A stretch of 64,000 bases of DNA from Bacteroidaceae bacterium (lineage in GTDB: Bacteria; Bacteroidota; Bacteroidia; Bacteroidales; Bacteroidaceae), in assembly GCA_024698925.1 (NCBI GenBank), contig JAILQO010000039.1, positions 23,203 through 87,202 on the forward strand, written 5' to 3'. Position 1 is the stretch's first letter, and each line of letters opens with the position of its first letter. A model generated the notes under the pieces. That model saw only the letters and a program-made list of their open reading frames with translations, was not told the origin of the DNA and did not search any database. The position numbers and the translations under genes were made by a program. Positions 10,079-17,374 of the stretch are shown here, piece by piece.

Positions 10079-10086
10079 CAAAGCTA
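10079..10086 (-). promoter_or_regulatory. Candidate -7 element for fucosidase-symporter operon
   Basis: On the minus strand this reads TAGCTTTG, matching the Bacteroidota -7 consensus TAnnTTTG. No good TTTG -33 element is found at the normal distance, because a terminator hairpin occupies that position. Confidence 0.4.
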
Positions 10087-10119
10087 CAAAAAATCCCACA
10101 CCTACGAGCAGATGTGGGA
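10087..10119 (-). terminator. Rho-independent terminator, minus strand
   Basis: On the minus strand a stem TCCCACATCT / AGGTGTGGGA (one mismatch) with a 6-base loop is followed by six T. It would stop leftward transcription arriving from the island before the fucosidase promoter. Confidence 0.65.
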
Positions 10120-10164
10120 GATTATTAAGAAGAATTATGAAATCAGGCTGTCACCCGTCATTTT

Positions 10165-10252
10165 CAAAAGAAATGTATAGGTTTTATCAGGTCGGAGCGG
10201 ATGGGGAGTCAGGTCGGAGCGGATGGGGAGTCAGGTCGGCAACACCGGCTGG
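10165..10252. repeat. 22-bp phased repeat block (beta units)
   Basis: TCAGGTCGGAGC recurs at 10187 and 10209, and its first nine bases again at 10231, always 22 bases apart; the first two 22-bp units are identical. They are preceded by AAATGTATAGGTTTTA (10171-10186), a 16-mer found again at 12535. The complement of the core, GCTCCGACCTGA, occurs three times at 22-base spacing at 50798-50863. Confidence 0.85.
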
Positions 10253-10405
10253 ACTGGTATGCGTGCCTATCACGATCAGGCCCTCTTCGACGAGTTCCAG
10301 CGTCGTGGTATTGATGTCTCAGCCGTCTATGACGGCAAGGCCATCAACTTCGCTCGTCCCGTTAGGTACAATATTACTGACAATCGGCTAATCACCACCA
10401 GCTGA
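10241..10405 (+). pseudogene. C-terminal gene remnant, family unknown
   Basis: Immediately after the 22-bp repeats an open stretch of about 54 codons runs to a TGA at 10403-10405. It has protein-like composition and codon use like nearby genes (GWTGMRAYHDQALFDEFQRR, VYDGKAINFARPVRYN, LITTS). There is no start codon except inside the repeat and no N-terminal part, so this looks like the tail of a gene cut off where the array now sits. I do not recognise the family. It could be a short expressed ORF, but that seems less likely. Confidence 0.45.
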
Positions 10406-10411
10406 AGTCAC

Positions 10412-10461
10412 TCTATTAAAAAATACTCCACCCCTGCCGTCTGCTCTTGGTAAGGGTGGAG
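10412..10461 (-). terminator. Rho-independent terminator after the 10536-11129 gene
   Basis: Stem CTCCACCC at 10426-10433 pairs with GGGTGGAG at 10454-10461. On the minus strand it is followed by a T-rich run (TATTTTTTAA). It lies about 75 bases beyond the stop of the minus-strand gene. Confidence 0.65.
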
Positions 10462-10535
10462 CTTATACTTATTTCTTACAATTATATATATGAGTATCGA
10501 TACATGGTGTCAATATTACTCGCTCATATTTTCTA

Positions 10536-11129
10536 TCATTCTGCGAGTGTCATGACAATTTCTTCGTTAGGTAATATTTTGGCCTTTGAGCCAGCAATGA
10601 ACAATGGAATAATCAGTGGAGCTGTCCACTCCTTCACATTCGTTCTATTCAGCCCACGACGATAAATATCGTTCGGCACAAGAGGAATTTGCTCAGAGTC
10701 TTTATCAACATACAGGGGGCGGAGCACCAATTGACCTTCAGCACCAGACAGATTCGACTTTCGAGTAAGCATAACCTGACATGCCACATTTTTGCCCTTG
10801 AGAGACGAATCCGCACACTTTACGACTTCAAACAGATAGTAATTCATCCCTGCTTCTAGACCCGAAGAAGTGGTAATCCGGCTGCCGCGAATGGGTTTAA
10901 CAGTTATCTGTTTCGAATTTTTCTGTTTTGGCGCGAGCTCAAATATTCCTTTTATTATATTGTTCTTCTCGCTTTTGATTTTTCCACCTCGCTCTTCTAT
11001 TTCCCAGTTATTGAGTTGATGACCGTTTTCATCAACATAAACAACTTTCTCGTCCGTGTTTTTAACGTCTTGAGCACTGATGTTCTGCACCATAAAGGTC
11101 GCAATGAATAAAATGATAAAGTTTTTCAT
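10536..11129 (-). CDS. Exported protein of unknown function
   Basis: 197 residues from the ATG at 11129. That start is chosen because it begins a clear signal peptide (MKNFIILFIATFMVQNISAQ) and leaves 28 bases after the upstream gene, whereas the longer frame would add 21 polar residues and crowd it. The mature part is Lys- and Glu-rich with several predicted strands (KVVYVDENGHQLNNWEIEE, YYLFEVVKCAD). No known domain or catalytic motif is recognised. Its AT-rich codons differ from the neighbouring conserved genes, which fits acquisition together with the next gene. A terminator follows at 10412-10461. The pair probably works in the envelope. Confidence 0.75.
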   Translation of the reverse strand: MKNFIILFIATFMVQNISAQDVKNTDEKVVYVDENGHQLNNWEIEERGGKIKSEKNNIIKGIFELAPKQKNSKQITVKPIRGSRITTSSGLEAGMNYYLFEVVKCADSSLKGKNVACQVMLTRKSNLSGAEGQLVLRPLYVDKDSEQIPLVPNDIYRRGLNRTNVKEWTAPLIIPLFIAGSKAKILPNEEIVMTLAE

Positions 11130-11157
11130 AATTAATTGTTTTTGATAATTGAAATAA

Positions 11158-11577
11158 TTATTTGTTAGTCTGCTGAATTTTTGTTCCTTCAATATAGAAT
11201 CTTGTTTGGTTGGGTTTGCTTACACTATTAGTAATCAAATCAACGCCCCAACCTATTAAGCCACCTATGACAATGTTTCCAAATGTCCATTCATTTATTC
11301 TTTTCTCAAGCATAATATCCTGATAATCATATTTATCAGATTTGATAATTATGCGTTGTCCATCTATCTTATGACGTCTAACTTTTACTTGATATGGCAA
11401 TTTGACATCGCTGTATACCTCTTTTTCTGTTATAATTGTTACCGGCTCATTTCTATCGCCATAAATAGAAATTTTCGGACTTCCTCCAGCAATAATTGTT
11501 GCACATGAAGTTAATGACAAGGGAACGCTTAGGAGCAGAAATAAACACATAGACGTTTTCTTTTTCATAATGAACAT
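11158..11577 (-). CDS. Small lipoprotein of unknown function
   Basis: 139 residues (or 136 from a second ATG at 11568). The signal peptide ends SLTSCATII, with a lipobox Cys. The mature part is short and beta-rich (KISIYGDRNEPVTIITEKEV), then a Gly-spaced hydrophobic helix (FGNIVIGGLIGWGVDLI) that could sit in or against a membrane, then a short basic tail. Such C-A-T-I-I-x-G starts occur in small envelope lipoproteins of many bacteria, but no function is established from this. It is 28 bases upstream of the exported-protein gene and is AT-rich like it, so the two form a likely transcription unit inside the repeat-bounded island. Confidence 0.75.
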   Translation of the reverse strand: MFIMKKKTSMCLFLLLSVPLSLTSCATIIAGGSPKISIYGDRNEPVTIITEKEVYSDVKLPYQVKVRRHKIDGQRIIIKSDKYDYQDIMLEKRINEWTFGNIVIGGLIGWGVDLITNSVSKPNQTRFYIEGTKIQQTNK

Positions 11578-11661
11578 ACCCTATTCCGTGTCGGGCACAA
11601 CAACTTGCGTATTATATTTGTTAGTAGTTCTTTGCACCGACTATCAATCACGCTATAGCGC

Positions 11662-11984
11662 AAAAAAAGAGCGTGATGCACTTTGCGCATAGCAAGAGGC
11701 AAGCCTCGCAATTGGTACCTCTGTCCAGCTGTATATGCACCACGCATAAACGTGTGCATCACTATTAACAGCTGGAACAGGAAACTCCATACGAGCTACC
11801 TGTCACTTATTATTCCGATGCTTGTTATACCAATAAAAGGTTGCGAGGCTTTTTGGCTATGCGCGAAATAATAGCGAATGCTTTTTTCAATATGTCAGCC
11901 CGGATTTAGATGACCAGTTTCCACTCTGCAGAGTCGAAGCAAGCTACACTCTGCTCTCACTTAATCGTCGTTTTTACCCGAACA
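11662..11984 (-). ncRNA. Candidate structured RNA, 6S-like layout
   Basis: Nested complementary segments: 11685-11693 with 11856-11864 (GCGCATAGC), 11701-11711 with 11841-11851 (AAGCCTCGCAA), 11712-11717 with 11828-11833 (TTGGTA), 11724-11732 with 11768-11776 (TCCAGCTGT) and 11735-11740 with 11754-11759. A side hairpin pairs 11776-11781 with 11799-11804. The core is about 180 nt: one long closing stem, a large asymmetric interior region and an apical stem. The minus strand has a TATCTTTG element at 11990-11997 and a run of T ending near 11662, so transcription is probably leftward. No convincing ORF fits. Length and layout resemble 6S RNA and the Bacteroidales-1 motif, but this identity is inference. 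Confidence 0.5.
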
Positions 11985-11989
11985 TGGTG

Positions 11990-11997
11990 CAAAGATA
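11990..11997 (-). promoter_or_regulatory. Candidate -7 element for the structured RNA
   Basis: Minus-strand TATCTTTG matches TAnnTTTG and is followed by GCACC. No clear TTG lies 19-21 bases upstream, so only the -7 part supports it. Confidence 0.4.
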
Positions 11998-12093
11998 TGA
12001 AAAAGTTGGGAAAGTGATTCTCTTTTGGACGAAAAAGTGAAAAAAAAGCAAAAAGTTTGGAAGATAAGTGGAAAAGGCATGTAAAAACGGTCC

Positions 12094-12357
12094 ATCAATT
12101 CAAACGATCCAATGAATCAATTCAATCGATTGTTTGAAACGATTCACTTGATTTTGGCAGACGAAATAGAAACTTTGCATTTTGATTTGGCTAAAGGCAA
12201 ATGATTGTCTGCCTCCAGCTGCATAATCATCTGCCTCAAGGCACGCGATTGTTTGCCTCTAGGGCCGTTCCTAAATGAGGTAACTAAATGCCCCAATTGA
12301 GGCGGCTTAACGCCCCATTTTAGGTTGACCAATGTTCCCATAAATCCTATATGTGAT
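12094..12357. repeat. Long 22-bp phased array (array A)
   Basis: Related words recur at exact 22-base steps across about twelve units. ATCAATTCAA occurs at 12094 and 12116; the ATTGTCTGCCTC, ATCATCTGCCTC and ATTGTTTGCCTC blocks begin at 12204, 12226 and 12248; AATGAGG/ATTGAGG/TTTAGG blocks follow at 12270, 12292 and 12314. Units change gradually but spacing does not. The part 12166-12341 is an inverted copy, nearly 90 percent alike, of 50580-50750. Because 22 is not a multiple of 3, the 65-codon frame across it is unlikely to be a real gene. Confidence 0.85.
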
Positions 12358-12534
12358 TACCTATTTGTAATATACCTTTTATGTATCATTTGATAGCCTA
12401 TTTTTTGCAGCCACAAGGCTGAATGTGAATGAAAACAGGAAGCATCAGAGGCGAATGTGCACAGTTTCAGAAAGAAATTGACATAAATGGGCATATAAAC
12501 AGTCAATTTAGGTCGCTAAATCAAGGGGGATAAA

Positions 12535-12603
12535 AAATGTATAGGTTTTAGGGTAAGAAATGTGCACATTTCTGGGTATAAAATGTGCACATTTCTTGGT
12601 GCG
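12535..12603. repeat. Three 23-bp units, two with the palindrome GAAATGTGCACATTTC or close variant
   Basis: Units start at 12535, 12558 and 12581. The first begins AAATGTATAGGTTTTA, the others AAATGTGCACATTTCT, whose core is palindromic. All end in GGT-containing tails. The first 16 bases equal 10171-10186. A further inverted repeat, AATTGAC at 12476-12482 with GTCAATT at 12502-12508, lies upstream. The rest of 12358-12677 is AT-rich and shows no gene. Confidence 0.8.
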
Positions 12604-12677
12604 ATTACTTAAGGCAATATCATTTTTGCCTTCCATCTTGCATTTTTGCGCACGAAAATGCGCGCGCAGCTGGAAAA

Positions 12678-12708
12678 TTGCAGGTTTGTAACCGAGTGCG
12701 TAAATTTG
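12678..12708 (+). promoter_or_regulatory. Candidate plus-strand promoter facing the carB 3' end
   Basis: TTG at 12678-12680, a 20-base spacer, then TAAATTTG at 12701-12708 fit the Bacteroidota consensus. An AAGGAG sequence and ATG (12772) follow, but the frame there runs antisense into carB and has no recognisable domain. Confidence 0.4.
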
Positions 12709-12896
12709 CACTGAGTTACAACCCTCAACTCATTTTTGTCCAACCTCAAAACAACAAGAAAGGAGAGCAACATGAAAACGAAAGAACAAGAAAGAAGCAA
12801 AGAAAAAGAAAGGGAGGTGGAGGCTTTATTTCCCTTAGAAGAAAAAGGAAGCTACGCTTCCCAAAAAGGAGAGGTTCCAGAGCCTATCTTAAACAT

Positions 12897-12931
12897 AAAA
12901 AAACCGCCAGTCCTCACACAAGGACCAGCGG
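12897..12931 (-). terminator. Rho-independent terminator of the purU-carB unit
   Basis: On the minus strand CCGCTGGTCCT, loop TGTGTG and AGGACTGGCGG form a strong stem followed by seven T, about 30 bases after the carB stop. Confidence 0.85.
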
Positions 12932-12963
12932 GGGTACATTATTTAACCGAACGGAGCGGAGAA

Positions 12964-15900
12964 TCAGGAATTGTATTCCTGCCAGCTCTTGATCTTGATA
13001 TCCTCGAGATCGAGCGTGGTGAAGGCTTCGATGAAGGCCTTGGCCAGACGGGTGTTGGTCATCAAGGGGATATTGTGGTCAATAGCGGCACGACGGATGC
13101 GATAGCCGTTGGTCAGCTCACGCTTGGTGCGATTCTTGGGCACGTTGACAATCAGGTCGAAGCGGTGCTGGGCAATCAAGTGGATGACGTTCTGGTCATC
13201 TTCCTCGTCGGGCCAGCTGACGCTGCGGGCGAAGACGCCATTCTCGTTCAGGAAGGCTGCAGTGCCGGCGGTTGCATAGACCTCCAGACCTTTCTTGACC
13301 AACTGACGGGCGGGCTCCAACAGGTCGAGCTTGCCCTTGACACCACCAGAGGAGATGAGGACGGCCTTCTTGGGGAGACGGTAGCCAGTAGCGATGAGGG
13401 CGTTGAGCAGGGCCTCGTTGAGGTCGTCGCCCAAGCAGCCTACCTCACCCGTGGAGCTCATATCCACACCGAGGACGGGGTCAGCGTTCTGCAGACGTGC
13501 GAAGCTGAACTGGCTGGCCTTGACGCCGATGCGGTCGATGTCGAACTCACTCTTCTCAGCACGCTGGTAGGGAGCGTCGAGCATGATCTTCGTAGCGGTC
13601 TCGATGAAATTGCGCTTGAGGATCTTGCTGACGAAGGGGAAGGAACGGGAAGCGCGGAGGTTGCACTCGATGACCTTCACCTCGCGGTTCTTAGCCAGGA
13701 ACTGGATATTGAACGGTCCGCTGATGTTGAGCTCGGCAGCAATCTTGCGTGCAATCTTCTTCATCTGGCGGATAGTGGAGAAATAGACGTTCTGAGCGGG
13801 GAAGACCATCGTGGCGTCACCAGAGTGAACACCGGCATACTCAACGTGCTCGGAGATGGCGTACTCTACGATTTCGCCCTTGTCGGCAACGGCGTCGAAC
13901 TCGATCTCCTTGGTCTCGGTCATGAACTTGGAAACCACAACGGGGAACTCCTTGGAGACCTCGGTGGCCATATCAAGGAAGCGATGCAGTTCCTCCTCGT
14001 CATAGCAGACATTCATGGCAGCGCCAGAGAGGACGTAGCTGGGACGTACGAGGACGGGATAGTCCACCTCGGCCACGAACTCCTTGATATCGTCGAACGA
14101 GGTCAGCGCACGCCATGCGGGCTGGTCGATGCCGAGTTTGTCGAGCATGGCAGAGAACTTGTCACGGTTTTCGGCACGGTCGATGTCAACCGGTGAGGTA
14201 CCGAGGACGGGCACGCCCTGACGATAGAGCTTCATCGCAAGGTTATTGGGAATCTGACCACCCACGGAGACAATCACGCCACGGGGCTGCTCGAGGTCGA
14301 GGACATCGAGCACGCGCTCCAACGTCAACTCGTCGAAATAGAGGCGGTCACACATGTCATAGTCGGTGGAGACGGTCTCGGGGTTATAGTTGATCATGAT
14401 GGACTTATAACCCAGCTTGCGGGCCGTATTGATAGCGTTGACCGAGCACCAGTCAAACTCTACGCTGGAACCGATACGGTAGGCGCCGGAGCCGAGGACA
14501 ATCACGGACTTCTCGTTGTTGAAGTAGTTGATGTCGTGGGCTGCAGTATATTTCTCGCCAACAGGATTGCCGAATGCGGGAACATGCGTGTAGGTGAAAT
14601 AGAGGTAGTTGGTCAACTCGGGATGCTCGGAAGCAACAGTCGGGATACGCTTCACGCTGGGCATGATGCCACGCTGCTTGCGGTGACGGCGCACTTCCAG
14701 GTTCTCCTTCTCCAAATTACCACTCTGGGGCTTGAGGACAAAGCGTGCAATCTGGAAATCGCTGAAGCCTGCCTGCTTCACCTCGAGTAGGAATGCATCG
14801 GGCAGGGCCTCCAGGCTGTCGTAGCTCTCCAGCTGGTGCTTGAGGTCCACGATGTGCTTCATGCGGCTGATGAACCAGGGATCAATCTTGGTCAACTCCT
14901 CGATGCGCTCGATGGTGTAGCCCTGCTCGAGTGCCTGGGCGATGGCGAAGATGCGGAGGTCGGTGGGATTCTCGAGGGCATCGTCGAGGTTATCGAAATG
15001 AACATGGTCATTACCGACGAAGCCGTGCATGCCCTGACCAATCATGCGGAGACCCTTCTGGAGCATCTCCTCGAAGGAGCGACCGATACTCATGATCTCG
15101 CCGACACTCTTCATGGAAGAACCGATCTGGCGGCTAACGCCAACGAACTTGGTGAGGTCCCAGCGAGGAATCTTGCAAATCATATAGTCTAGCGAGGGTG
15201 CGACGTAAGCGGAATTGGTCGTTCCCATTTCACCAATCTGGTCGAGCGTGTAGCCCAGCGCAATCTTAGCAGCTACGAAGGCAAGGGGATAGCCGGTGGC
15301 CTTGGAGGCAAGGGCGCTGGAACGTGACAGACGGGCGTTGATCTCGATGATACGGTAGTCGTTGGTCACGGCGTTGAACGCGAACTGGATGTTGCACTCG
15401 CCGACGATGCCGAGGTGCTTGACGCACTTGATGGTAATCTCCTGCAGCATCTTGACCTGCTCCTCAGTGAGGGAGCAGGTGGGAGCCACAACGATCGACT
15501 CGCCGGTGTGGATGCCGAGGGGGTCGAAGTTCTCCATGGAAGCAACGGTGAAACAACGGTCATTGGCGTCACGGATGCACTCGAACTCTATCTCCTTCCA
15601 ACCCTTGAGGCTCTCTTCGACGAGAATCTGGGGTGCGAAGGTGAAGGCGCTCTCAGCGAGTTCAATGAACTTCTCCTCGTTGGGGCAAATACCGCTACCA
15701 AGGCCGCCGAGGGCGTAGGCAGAGCGAATCATGATGGGGAAGCCAATCTCGTGGGCAGCCTTGAGGGCATCGTCCATATTCTCTACGGCGTGGCTCACGG
15801 GCACCTTCAAATCGACCTCGGCGAGCTTCTTCACGAAGAGGTCGCGGTCCTCGGTGTTCATGATAGCCTCAACGCTGGTGCCAAGCACCTCAACGCCATA

Positions 15901-16224
15901 CTCCTTGAGCGTACCATTGAGGTAGAGCTCCGTACCACAGTTGAGGGCCGTCTGTCCGCCGAAAGCGAGAAGGATACCATCGGGGCGCTCCTTCTTGATA
16001 ATTTCAGTAACAAAATAAGGGGTTACGGGTTGGAAATAAACCTTGTCGGCAATACCCTCGGAGGTTTGGATTGTTGCGATGTTGGGGTTGACGAGTACGC
16101 TGGAGATGCCTTCCTCACGCAGCGCCTTCAGCGCCTGTGATCCAGAGTAGTCAAACTCACCTGCCTGTCCTATCTTCAAGGCTCCGCTGCCCAAGACAAG
16201 CACTTTTTTCATGTTCTTTTTCAT
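12964..16224 (-). CDS. carB: Carbamoyl-phosphate synthase large subunit
   Basis: 1086 residues (1082 from the internal ATG at 16212). It makes carbamoyl phosphate from bicarbonate, ATP and ammonia delivered by the glutaminase subunit CarA, feeding pyrimidine and arginine synthesis in the cytoplasm. Two homologous ATP-grasp halves are visible: the first opens with VLGSGALKIGQAGEFDYSGS, the second near residue 575 with VIVLGSGAYRIGSSVEFDW. The C-terminal MGS-like allosteric domain follows (GVKGKLDLLEPARQL, ATAGTAAFLNENG). carA is not in the window, so the subunits are unlinked or another copy exists. It lies 18 bases downstream of purU. A strong terminator follows. Confidence 0.95.
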   Translation of the reverse strand: MKKNMKKVLVLGSGALKIGQAGEFDYSGSQALKALREEGISSVLVNPNIATIQTSEGIADKVYFQPVTPYFVTEIIKKERPDGILLAFGGQTALNCGTELYLNGTLKEYGVEVLGTSVEAIMNTEDRDLFVKKLAEVDLKVPVSHAVENMDDALKAAHEIGFPIMIRSAYALGGLGSGICPNEEKFIELAESAFTFAPQILVEESLKGWKEIEFECIRDANDRCFTVASMENFDPLGIHTGESIVVAPTCSLTEEQVKMLQEITIKCVKHLGIVGECNIQFAFNAVTNDYRIIEINARLSRSSALASKATGYPLAFVAAKIALGYTLDQIGEMGTTNSAYVAPSLDYMICKIPRWDLTKFVGVSRQIGSSMKSVGEIMSIGRSFEEMLQKGLRMIGQGMHGFVGNDHVHFDNLDDALENPTDLRIFAIAQALEQGYTIERIEELTKIDPWFISRMKHIVDLKHQLESYDSLEALPDAFLLEVKQAGFSDFQIARFVLKPQSGNLEKENLEVRRHRKQRGIMPSVKRIPTVASEHPELTNYLYFTYTHVPAFGNPVGEKYTAAHDINYFNNEKSVIVLGSGAYRIGSSVEFDWCSVNAINTARKLGYKSIMINYNPETVSTDYDMCDRLYFDELTLERVLDVLDLEQPRGVIVSVGGQIPNNLAMKLYRQGVPVLGTSPVDIDRAENRDKFSAMLDKLGIDQPAWRALTSFDDIKEFVAEVDYPVLVRPSYVLSGAAMNVCYDEEELHRFLDMATEVSKEFPVVVSKFMTETKEIEFDAVADKGEIVEYAISEHVEYAGVHSGDATMVFPAQNVYFSTIRQMKKIARKIAAELNISGPFNIQFLAKNREVKVIECNLRASRSFPFVSKILKRNFIETATKIMLDAPYQRAEKSEFDIDRIGVKASQFSFARLQNADPVLGVDMSSTGEVGCLGDDLNEALLNALIATGYRLPKKAVLISSGGVKGKLDLLEPARQLVKKGLEVYATAGTAAFLNENGVFARSVSWPDEEDDQNVIHLIAQHRFDLIVNVPKNRTKRELTNGYRIRRAAIDHNIPLMTNTRLAKAFIEAFTTLDLEDIKIKSWQEYNS

Positions 16225-16242
16225 AATGCTAGACGAATTTTG

Positions 16243-17124
16243 TTAACTGAAAATAATGGTCTTATTCTTGTATGTGAGAATTTTACGTTCTATGTGTTTG
16301 GTAACGGCACGCGAGAGGACAATCTTCTCCAAGTCCTTACCCTTGTGGGCCAGGCTGGCTGGGGTGTCCTTATGCGAGATGCGGGCCACGTCCTGTTCGA
16401 TGATGGGACCGGCATCGAGCTCGGCTGTTACGTAGTGACTGGTAGCACCAATAATCTTCACGCCACGCTCCCATGCCTGATGGTAGGGCTTTGCACCCAC
16501 GAAGGCGGGCAGGAACGAATGGTGTATATTTATAATATGGTGTGGGTAACGCTCGATCATTTCATCGCTGATAATCTGCATATAGCGCGCCAATACGATG
16601 AAGGTGATGTGCTCGCGCTCCAGCAGTTCCATCTCAGCGGCTTCCACCTCGGCCTTGTTGGAGTGATCCTTTTTGATGGACCAGACATAGTAAGGGATAT
16701 TGAACTGCTCGGCGACGAAGCGCAGGTCCTCATGATTGCTCACGATGCATGGGATGTCAACGTTCCATTCTCCTGCCTTGTAGCGTGCCAGCAGGTCATA
16801 AAGACAATGGCTCATCTTACTGACAAAGATGGCCATTCGCGGACGCTCATCAGAAAAATAGAGATTGAACGTCATCTGGTAACGTTGTGCATAGAGCGTT
16901 GAAAGATATTCCTTGATTTTGGGCTTGGGGACGAGAAAATTCTGGAGTTCCCATTCAATACGCATGAAGAACATGCCATCCTCGCGATCTACGTATTGAT
17001 CCAAATAAACAATATTACCCTGATTATCAGTGATGAATTTAGTTACTTCCGAGATAATTCCCGGCTGGTCGGGGCAGTGAAGTAACAGAATTGCGGTAGA
17101 TTGCATACTGACTGATTTACGCAT
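16243..17124 (-). CDS. purU: Formyltetrahydrofolate deformylase
   Basis: 293 residues from the ATG at 17124. A longer frame exists, but a TACCTTTG element at 17143-17150 would place the transcript start inside it, so the shorter start is preferred; 17106 is an alternative. The enzyme hydrolyses 10-formyl-THF to formate and THF, balancing one-carbon pools for purine synthesis. An N-terminal ACT domain (LLLHCPDQPGIISEVTKF) is followed by a formyltransferase-fold hydrolase with HHSFLPAFVGAKPYHQA and TAELDAGPIIEQDV. Overall length matches the family. It leads an operon with carB. Confidence 0.92.
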   Translation of the reverse strand: MRKSVSMQSTAILLLHCPDQPGIISEVTKFITDNQGNIVYLDQYVDREDGMFFMRIEWELQNFLVPKPKIKEYLSTLYAQRYQMTFNLYFSDERPRMAIFVSKMSHCLYDLLARYKAGEWNVDIPCIVSNHEDLRFVAEQFNIPYYVWSIKKDHSNKAEVEAAEMELLEREHITFIVLARYMQIISDEMIERYPHHIINIHHSFLPAFVGAKPYHQAWERGVKIIGATSHYVTAELDAGPIIEQDVARISHKDTPASLAHKGKDLEKIVLSRAVTKHIERKILTYKNKTIIFS

Positions 17125-17142
17125 TTTTTCTAATTCCGCGTG

Positions 17143-17150
17143 CAAAGGTA
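17143..17150 (-). promoter_or_regulatory. Candidate -7 element for purU-carB
   Basis: Minus-strand TACCTTTG matches TAnnTTTG. An upstream TTTG lies only about 15 bases away, shorter than usual. The position supports the purU start at 17124. Confidence 0.5.
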
Positions 17151-17318
17151 CAAAAAAGTTCATTCCCAAAGGTGGAAAAGCGTAAACTTTTTACGAAAAA
17201 TTTGCTTCTTTCTTATCATTTGTCATTTTTTAGGTTGTTTTCATTAACAATTGTCAATTTTCATGTCGTCGCGACAAGTTCAGAAGATGGAGCTCGCGCT
17301 CGGAAAAAGTCCAATAAA

Positions 17319-17350
17319 TTTGTTTATTCACGCACTTCATCGTATCTTTG
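17319..17350 (+). promoter_or_regulatory. Promoter of mutS2
   Basis: TTTG at 17319-17322, a 20-base spacer and TATCTTTG at 17343-17350 match the Bacteroidota consensus exactly. The mutS2 ATG lies 25 bases downstream. Confidence 0.75.
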
Positions 17351-17374
17351 CCCCGAAAAAAGCAAAAAAAACGA

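Noticed and set aside
11683..11871. Short open frames over the candidate RNA on both strands
   Set aside because: The complementary segments explain the sequence better than a protein; the frames have no start signal or family.
12144..12341. 65-codon open frame across array A and its counterpart at 50580-50831
   Set aside because: The unit length of 22 bases shifts the frame in each unit, and differences between the copies change amino acids freely; it is not a protein under selection.
12094..12357. CRISPR array
   Set aside because: There is no constant repeat of 25-40 bases with unique spacers, units are 22 bases long and drift gradually, and no cas gene is near.
10165..12603. Classical insertion sequence or integrated phage
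   Set aside because: No transposase, integrase or terminal inverted repeat of known type is visible between the repeat blocks.
12736..14196. Plus-strand open frame of almost 490 codons opposite carB
   Set aside because: carB is clearly the real gene; the antisense translation has no family. Only the promoter-like sequence before it is kept as an observation.
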